A DNA stretch of 64,000 nt, taken from Pseudomonas tructae (lineage in GTDB: Bacteria > Pseudomonadota > Gammaproteobacteria > Pseudomonadales > Pseudomonadaceae). This document shows, in pieces, positions 58,774-64,000 of this stretch (positions are counted from its first letter, which is position 1; the number at the start of each line of letters is the position of its first letter). Under the pieces are notes generated by a model. The model saw only the letters and a list, made by a program, of their open reading frames with translations. It ran no database searches and was not told the origin of the DNA. Both the position numbers and the translations under genes were made by a program. The stretch lies in assembly GCF_004214895.1 (NCBI RefSeq), contig NZ_CP035952.1, positions 2,428,501 through 2,492,500 on the forward strand, in the 5' to 3' direction.

Positions 58774-59715
58774 CTATCTGTGACCCACGTTGTTGGCCTG
58801 CAGCCACGTGGCCATGTCCTCCACGACTGCGCCGAACTGACTGATGCCGTCCGAACCGTTCAGGCGATGATCCAGTTGCAAATAAGTGCGGTACTCAATA
58901 TTGGATTTTCCGGATTGTTTGAGCTTTTCGACCATCTGCGTCACGGCAACAGTCGAGACCGCTTGGTCGGCGCCACCCTGAATGATAAGTACGGGTGAGT
59001 GGGTGTTCTGCAGCACGGCTAATTGATCGAGTTCCAGCATCTGCTTCCACCAGGCATAGCCGTGATTACTCACCACCAGCTCGGACGGTGGGTTGTGCAT
59101 GATGTGTGCGGCGAACTCACGAATGCCTTTTGCTGACTCGAGCTTCTGCGCCTCTGGGATGGAAGATACGTCAATGCTGTGCAGCACATCGTCTATGAAC
59201 CACTGTCCGCCACCATTGAAGGCAATGCTGGCGTCGAGGTAGTTTTGTTGTGCGGCTAGCAAATTGACTACCACTGCGCCTTCGCTGCCTCCTATTGCAA
59301 CAACCCGCTGATAGCCGCGCTTCTGACGTAGGTGACTAATCACTGCTCGGTAGTCTTGCACTCGTTGTTCAAGGCTATCTTGCTGCTGAAAAGCAGCAGG
59401 ACAATCGACCCGTTCGGTATCCTGGTTGTAGGTCAAGGATGCATCGATTCCGTACTTCTCGATCGTCAACATATCTGCTGTCGGCAAGGCTTTGCTCAGG
59501 TGCTCGGAGATGGCACGATTCTGCCGAACGCTGTTGCAATCAGAACCTTGGACCACCACCAATAGGCTACGGGAGCTCTGGTTTGGGTCGAGTGACTGCA
59601 GATAGTACTCAATGGGGGAGCCGTCGTCCCGGTACAGCGCATCGGTCATCTCCCCTTGTGCCCAAGCTGAGGACAGTGCCCAGCACGCGCAAGTAGCGAG
59701 CACTGTTTTGAGCAT
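58774..59715 (-). CDS. Secreted alpha/beta hydrolase
   Basis: A 313-residue hydrolase with a signal peptide (V-L-A-T-C-A-C-W-A-L-S-S-A-W-A-Q). L-L-V-V-V-Q-G-S-D-C-N begins the fold, V-V-A-I-G-G-S-E-G-A-V-V is the nucleophile elbow (G-x-S-x-G), V-L-I-I-Q-G-G-A-D-Q-A-V holds the acid and L-D-H-R-L the catalytic histidine. Similar to serine aminopeptidase-type hydrolases; substrate unknown. AAGGACGG precedes the ATG at 59715. It lies in the three-gene module with AraC and MFS genes. Confidence 0.83.
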   Translation of the reverse strand: MLKTVLATCACWALSSAWAQGEMTDALYRDDGSPIEYYLQSLDPNQSSRSLLVVVQGSDCNSVRQNRAISEHLSKALPTADMLTIEKYGIDASLTYNQDTERVDCPAAFQQQDSLEQRVQDYRAVISHLRQKRGYQRVVAIGGSEGAVVVNLLAAQQNYLDASIAFNGGGQWFIDDVLHSIDVSSIPEAQKLESAKGIREFAAHIMHNPPSELVVSNHGYAWWKQMLELDQLAVLQNTHSPVLIIQGGADQAVSTVAVTQMVEKLKQSGKSNIEYRTYLQLDHRLNGSDGISQFGAVVEDMATWLQANNVGHR

Positions 59716-59815
59716 GAGTTGCCGTCCTTCAATCAATGAATGCATTCCTTGTGATAGATGCCGCGCTTAGGGCAGACCACTTAGCTCTGAGTGGCGAGCA
59801 AGGGCATCAGAGTGC

Positions 59816-60640
59816 TCAAGCTGTCCGGCGTGGTGCCAGGTACTCTCTGGGGGATTCACCCAGTGCTTTACGAAACATCGCAGTGAAGGCACTAGGGCTG
59901 GCGTAACCAAGAGCATTGGCCACCATCGCCAGCGGTTCGCCTTGTTCGAGACGGCCAAGGGCTTCCACTAACTTGACTTGCTGTACCCAGTAGCGAAAAT
60001 TCAACCCCGTCTCCCGTGCAAACAAACGCATCAGCGTCCGCGGACTTGTGCCCACTTGGTCCGCCCAATACTCGATTGTCAATGAGCGTTGCGGGCACTT
60101 GAAAATGGCCTCGCATACTGCAATCAGCCGCTTGTCCTTTGGCCATGGAATCTCGAGCGGGGCAGATTTGGAGAGGCTGATCTCCTCCAGAATCAGTGCC
60201 ACGATATGCTGGCATCTTCCCTCGAGTGAATACTCGATAGGCTCATCGACGAGCGCCAGAATAAGGGCTTTCAACAGGTTTGAGACTTCGATCACCCTGC
60301 ACCTGGAACCCAGTGATTGGGCGATGGTTGGATCGATGTAGAGCGAGCGGGCCTTCACCGTCCCCAACATTGTTTGGTCATGAATGATACCGGCAGGAAT
60401 CCACAGCGCTCGTTTGGCGGGCAGCAACCAGATTCCGCCATCAGTGGCTGCACGCATCACACCTTCTTCAGCATAAAGCAACTGACCGCGAAAATGACTG
60501 TGCGGAACGACATAGCTGCCGTCTGAGTAGTGACTGGGCATCACCGTTACCGGTTGCGCTACGAACTGATAATCCTCTGGGTTTCTGCTCTTGAACAACA
60601 CATTCTGGTTGTCACTTGGGCGACGATAGTTGTCACTCAT
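59816..60640 (-). CDS. AraC-family transcriptional regulator
   Basis: A 274-residue regulator: an N-terminal cupin (H-S-H-F-R-G-Q-L-L-Y-A-E-E-G; L-P-A-K-R-A-L-W-I-P-A-G) and two C-terminal helix-turn-helices (about 175-270; W-A-D-Q-V-G-T-S-P-R-T-L-M-R-L-F and A-N-A-L-G-Y-A-S-P-S-A-F-T-A-M-F-R). It is divergent from the MFS gene across 73 bases and probably controls it in response to a small ligand. The ATG at 60640 begins M-S-D-N-Y. Confidence 0.9.
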   Translation of the reverse strand: MSDNYRRPSDNQNVLFKSRNPEDYQFVAQPVTVMPSHYSDGSYVVPHSHFRGQLLYAEEGVMRAATDGGIWLLPAKRALWIPAGIIHDQTMLGTVKARSLYIDPTIAQSLGSRCRVIEVSNLLKALILALVDEPIEYSLEGRCQHIVALILEEISLSKSAPLEIPWPKDKRLIAVCEAIFKCPQRSLTIEYWADQVGTSPRTLMRLFARETGLNFRYWVQQVKLVEALGRLEQGEPLAMVANALGYASPSAFTAMFRKALGESPREYLAPRRTA

Positions 60641-60713
60641 CGAATTGGCGTCATGGTTAACGTGGCGGGGTAAATGCCCGAGGGGCAATGCTCAACCCAA
60701 ACAGGATGGCTGC

Positions 60714-61931
60714 ATGACGAACAAAACTCAACCCGAGCGATCAACTGCGAAAAGGACCCTTTTTGCAATCGTAGGATTACTGATTCTTTCCTTTGCGCTG
60801 CGTCCCGCGATCATCTCGATTGGCCCTGTACTCCTTACAATACAAGAGGAATTTGGGCTCAGCTTTGCTCAGGCATCGTTGTTGACCACCATTCCGGATC
60901 TGTGCATGGGCGTGTTCGCGTTAATCGCCCCCTGGGTCGCTAACCGTTTGGGCGCTGACCGGGCAGTGGTGGTTGCATTGCTAGTGTTAGGTGCTGCAAT
61001 CGTTACACGAGCCTTGGCAGGGTCAACCTATTCGCTGCTGGCTACAACAGTGCTATCAGGTATTGGTATCGCAGTGGCTGGGTCTTTAGTGGGGGGCTGG
61101 GTAAAAAGCCACTTCCCGCACAAAGCATCGTTGTTGATGGGCGTTTATGCGACCGGCTTGAGCGTTGGATCGACTGCCGCTGCGATTTTCACGGGTCCCA
61201 TCGCCGAGCATACCGGTAGCTGGCGCACTGGCATTGGTGTTTGGGCGATTCTCTGCCTCACTGCGGTTATCAGTTGGTCAGTGCTGGGCAAACGTTTAGC
61301 TCACCCATCATCGCCTCCACGGCGAGCGCTAGAATTCGTCAGACTTCCCTGGAGCAACATGAATGCCTGGGCAATCGCCGTGTACTTTGGATGCAGTCAA
61401 TTTCTGACTTATGCACTGCTCGCATGGCTTGCACCGTTGGCCGCGCAAACCAGTTTCGCTGAGATGGACCCCGGACTATTGCTCGGTTTCTATACTCTAG
61501 TCAGCGCAGTCGCCAACCTGGCAATGGGAATGCTTGCTGGAGGCTCGCTCAATAAACACAAATGGCTGACCCTCGCCGCAGTGGTAACGATTGTTGGACT
61601 TGCAGGTTTGGCGTTTGCTCCACAGGTGGCGCCGATCATCTTCATCGGCCTGGCCGGCCTAGGTTTAGGTGCCGCTTTCACGTTGGGGATGACGCTGCCC
61701 ATTGACCAGACCTCATCACCCGAAGAGGCGAGTGCGTGGACAGTGTTCACTCTTTTTATCGGCTATCTCGTTGCTGCACTCGGGCCCTTGAGTTTTGGCA
61801 TTCTTCGTGACCACAGCGGGACCTACACAGAGCCGCTGTTCTTGCTACTCGGTGTCGCGATTGTGATGGTATGTGCAATTTCACGAGTACAACCATTAAC
61901 TGCAACGCAGGGACATGTTCAGGCGGTGTGA
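60714..61931 (+). CDS. MFS transporter, CynX/NimT family
   Basis: A 405-residue, twelve-helix transporter of the cyanate permease/NimT-like group. L-R-P-A-I-I-S-I-G-P-V-L (TM1 end), G-V-F-A-L-I-A-P-W-V-A-N-R-L-G (motif A) and G-W-V-K-S-H-F-P-H-K-A are typical. NimT-type proteins export 2-nitroimidazole; CynX takes up cyanate, so direction is not certain. AGGATGG precedes the ATG at 60714. A terminator follows 50 bases after the stop. Confidence 0.9.
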   Translation: MTNKTQPERSTAKRTLFAIVGLLILSFALRPAIISIGPVLLTIQEEFGLSFAQASLLTTIPDLCMGVFALIAPWVANRLGADRAVVVALLVLGAAIVTRALAGSTYSLLATTVLSGIGIAVAGSLVGGWVKSHFPHKASLLMGVYATGLSVGSTAAAIFTGPIAEHTGSWRTGIGVWAILCLTAVISWSVLGKRLAHPSSPPRRALEFVRLPWSNMNAWAIAVYFGCSQFLTYALLAWLAPLAAQTSFAEMDPGLLLGFYTLVSAVANLAMGMLAGGSLNKHKWLTLAAVVTIVGLAGLAFAPQVAPIIFIGLAGLGLGAAFTLGMTLPIDQTSSPEEASAWTVFTLFIGYLVAALGPLSFGILRDHSGTYTEPLFLLLGVAIVMVCAISRVQPLTATQGHVQAV

Positions 61932-61980
61932 CTTAACGTTCCAGCGTATTTTGCTCAGTGCATCATCGTTCCTTGAATCA

Positions 61981-62016
61981 AAAAATCCCGCAGACCGTAT
62001 GGCCTGCGGGATTTTT
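61981..62016. terminator. Bidirectional terminator, copy 2 of a duplicated pair
   Basis: AAAAATCCCGCAGACC-GTAT-GGCCTGCGGGATTTTT folds into a 16-bp stem with one mismatch and has A and T tracts on both sides. It separates the MFS gene from the convergent ureidoglycine aminohydrolase gene. Confidence 0.93.
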
Positions 62017-62032
62017 CATGCAACCGTGAAAC

Positions 62033-62869
62033 TTAGCGCTGCGGGTTGAGCACCAGGTTCATGTGACGGTTGACATCCTTGTACAGCAGGTAGCGGAACG
62101 GGCCCGGGCCGCCGGAGTAGCAAGCCTGCGGGCAGAAAGCGCGCAGCCACATGAAGTCGCCGGCTTCGACCTCGACCCAGTCCTGGTTCAGGCGGTAGAC
62201 GGCTTTGCCTTCAAGCACATACAGGCCGTGCTCCATGACGTGGGTTTCAGCGAACGGAATCACGCCGCCCGGCTGGAAGGTGACGATGTTGACGTGCATG
62301 TCGTGGCGCATGTCGGCCATGTCGACGAAGCGCGTAGTGACCCAGGCGCCATCGGTGCCCGGCATCGGGATCGGCGCGATGTCTTTTTCGTTAGTGACAA
62401 AGGCTTCGGGCAGGGCCAGGCCTTCAACCACCTGGTAGTGCTTGCGGATCCAGTGGAAGGTGACGTTCTTGCCGCTGTTGTTGCGCAGGCTCCACTCCGC
62501 GGCCGGCGGAATGAAAGCGTAGCCGCCTTCTTTGAGGGTGTACGGCTTGCCTTGCAGGGTGATGTCGATTTCGCCTTCGACCACGAACAGTACCGCTTCG
62601 GCGTTCTTGTCCAGCTCAGGACGCTCGCTGCCGCCTTCTGGCGCGACTTCGACGATGTATTGCGAGAAGGTTTCCGAGAAGCCGGTCAGCGGGCGGGCGA
62701 TGACCCACATGCGCATCTTGTCCCAGAACGGCAGGTGGCTGGTGACGATGTCACGCATCACGCCTTTGGGAATGACCGCGTAGGCCTCGGTGAACATGGC
62801 ACGGTCGGTCAGCAGTTCGGTCTGCGCCGGATGGCCGCCGTGGGGAGCGTAGTAATTGGACTTCGACAT
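62033..62869 (-). CDS. allE: (S)-ureidoglycine aminohydrolase (bicupin)
   Basis: A 278-residue bicupin enzyme. Y-Y-A-P-H-G-G-H-P-A-Q at the start and two cupin motifs (A-V-L-F-V-V-E-G-E-I-D near 102 and the metal-binding E-T-H-V-M-E-H-G-L-Y-V-L near 215-226) are typical of AllE/UGHase, which releases ammonia from ureidoglycine in allantoin breakdown using manganese. AAGGTGTTCC precedes the ATG at 62869. The amidohydrolase gene upstream in the same direction points to a shared nitrogen-scavenging operon. Confidence 0.9.
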   Translation of the reverse strand: MSKSNYYAPHGGHPAQTELLTDRAMFTEAYAVIPKGVMRDIVTSHLPFWDKMRMWVIARPLTGFSETFSQYIVEVAPEGGSERPELDKNAEAVLFVVEGEIDITLQGKPYTLKEGGYAFIPPAAEWSLRNNSGKNVTFHWIRKHYQVVEGLALPEAFVTNEKDIAPIPMPGTDGAWVTTRFVDMADMRHDMHVNIVTFQPGGVIPFAETHVMEHGLYVLEGKAVYRLNQDWVEVEAGDFMWLRAFCPQACYSGGPGPFRYLLYKDVNRHMNLVLNPQR

Positions 62870-62966
62870 GGAACACCTTCTGTCGTTGTTGTTCTGGGGT
62901 TTTGTGTTGCATCGCCCATGGGCGATTGTCTTTCTCTGCGGCGCAAGCCGGCAGAAATTTGTTTGT

Positions 62967-64000
62967 TCAGTGGGTGCGGACCTCGAACTGCAGCGTCGGC
63001 GCTGCTGGCACCAACTGGCCGCGGCGCACCAGGCGGCGCTCGGCAGGTGCGGCGGCGACTGCGGCGGCGCCGTTGTCAGCCTTGAGCACAATAAACGTCG
63101 CTTCATTACCTACCTTCAGACCGTAGTCGCTTTTGCCCAGCACTGCCGCGCCCGCGGTGGTGGCCATGGCCAGGGCCACATTCAAGTCGTCATCACGGTA
63201 GAAGCCCGAGCGGTAGCCGATGAGCATGGCGCGCTGGAGCATGTCGGCGTTGCCGTAGGGCCACCAGGCATCGCGGATATTGTCGTTGCCGGCGAACAGG
63301 TTCACCCCGGCGCCGCGCAGGCGCAGAATCGGCGGGAAGCCGTGATCGCCGGGGGCGTTGGTCATGATCGCCACCCCGGCTTCGGCGAGGGCGGCGGCGG
63401 TGCGGGCCAGCACGTCATCGTCGACCTGGCCCAGGGCATAGGCATGGCTCACCGCGACCCGGCCACTGAGGCCGGCGGCGCGGGTTCGGGCGCTGATGCG
63501 TTGCAGTTGCTCGATGCCTTGCAGGCCGGGTTCGTGCAGGTGGATATCCACTTTCACGCCATGGCGTTCGGCAATGCCGAAGACCACATCGAGTTGCCCG
63601 TCGGCGTCGCCGTCGAGGGTGGTGGGGTCGATCCCGCCGATCACGTCGGCGCCTTCACGGATCGCCTCATCGAGCACCTGGGCAGTGCCGGGGCAGGACA
63701 TCACGCCAGCCTGCGGGAAGGCCACCAGTTCGATGTCGACGATGCCGCGCCATTTCTCCCGCGCCTCCAGCAGCGCCTGCAGGTGGCGCAGGCCGGTGCT
63801 GGCGTCGACGTCGACATGGCAGCGCATGGCCACGGTGCCGAACGACACCGCCTGGCGGATCAGCGCCTCGGCCCGCTCGAGCATCGGTGGGGCGCTGGCC
63901 AATTCGCGTTTTTCGATGGCCAGGCGTTCACGCAGGCTGCCGGCAGGTTGATGCGGGTGCCAGCGGTCGCCGACAAAGCTTTTATCCAGATGGATGTGAC
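62967..64000 (-). CDS. Cytosine deaminase-like amidohydrolase, 5' end outside the window
   Basis: The frame is open from the window edge (H-I-H-L-D-K-S-F-V-G at the very end, the N-terminal metal histidines of the cytosine deaminase branch) to a stop at 62967, about 344 residues. Further ligands: M-R-C-H-V-D-V-D, D-I-H-L-H-E-P-G and V-S-H-A-Y-A-L-G; the N-A-P-G-D-H-G and A-G-N-D-N-I-R-D segments complete the site. It hydrolyses an amino group or ring amide of a pyrimidine-like base. It runs 97 bases ahead of the ureidoglycine aminohydrolase gene. Confidence 0.87.
   Translation of the reverse strand, partial: HIHLDKSFVGDRWHPHQPAGSLRERLAIEKRELASAPPMLERAEALIRQAVSFGTVAMRCHVDVDASTGLRHLQALLEAREKWRGIVDIELVAFPQAGVMSCPGTAQVLDEAIREGADVIGGIDPTTLDGDADGQLDVVFGIAERHGVKVDIHLHEPGLQGIEQLQRISARTRAAGLSGRVAVSHAYALGQVDDDVLARTAAALAEAGVAIMTNAPGDHGFPPILRLRGAGVNLFAGNDNIRDAWWPYGNADMLQRAMLIGYRSGFYRDDDLNVALAMATTAGAAVLGKSDYGLKVGNEATFIVLKADNGAAAVAAAPAERRLVRRGQLVPAAPTLQFEVRTH

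Overview
The window looks like a chromosomal segment of a fluorescent/putida-type Pseudomonas. The evidence is GC-rich coding sequence, REP/BIME palindromes built on GGAGCGGGCTTGCCCCGCGA, a complete agu2ABCA'-type agmatine operon, a MesX/MesD methionine synthase pair, a DUF6543 toxin-like giant protein and many LysR regulators. No rRNA, complete tRNA, CRISPR array or intact insertion sequence was seen.

Layout. 1-5.5 kb: a truncated membrane protein and an IS256-like remnant, then a HIT protein and four genes that look like a small lipid-amide biosynthetic set: a FeeM/LuxI-like N-acyltransferase, a SnoaL-like protein, a heme-oxygenase-like diiron oxidase and a FATP-type acyl-CoA synthetase. 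This is the best candidate for an undescribed system. 5.6-9.4 kb: a DUF2252 protein, an ASCH gene frameshifted at a run of nine G, and small membrane or secreted proteins. 9.7-19.3 kb: an HpaB-type flavin monooxygenase, LysR, a tripartite efflux pump, a siderophore-interacting-protein-type reductase, a PaaE-like reductase without its iron-sulfur domain and a PaaK-like protein that has lost the usual catalytic features. Together these suggest making or modifying, exporting and handling an aromatic, possibly iron-chelating, compound. 19.6-23.1 kb: unknown envelope proteins and a YghU-type GST. 23.2-31.7 kb: polyamine metabolism. It holds agu2A, agu2B, agu2C and agu2A', a divergent LysR, then PuuA-, PuuR- and PuuB-like genes, so agmatine to putrescine to gamma-glutamylputrescine is covered.

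31.8-47.2 kb is a mosaic of single genes separated by REP pairs: an XRE regulator, a PACE efflux protein, a frameshifted pseudogene, a secreted hydrolase, acetyltransferases, a MerR-methyltransferase protein apparently shrunk by in-frame deletions, the mesX-mesD-flavin reductase set behind a perfect MetR box, a secreted cyclase, a tandem universal stress protein and a class V aminotransferase. 47.2-58.7 kb: a VgrG that stops at the end of its OB domain, a PotF-like binding protein divergent from a LuxR regulator, LysR, a 1091-residue DUF6543 protein, another LysR, a diguanylate cyclase, a nucleosidase and an e(P4)-like phosphatase. 58.7-62.0 kb: a three-gene module (hydrolase, AraC, MFS) lying between two almost identical terminators, which suggests insertion at a once-shared terminator. 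62.0-64 kb: ureidoglycine aminohydrolase and the 5'-truncated end of a cytosine-deaminase-like amidohydrolase, pointing to purine/pyrimidine nitrogen use.

All functional statements rest on reading motifs and on memory of families. No database search was run.
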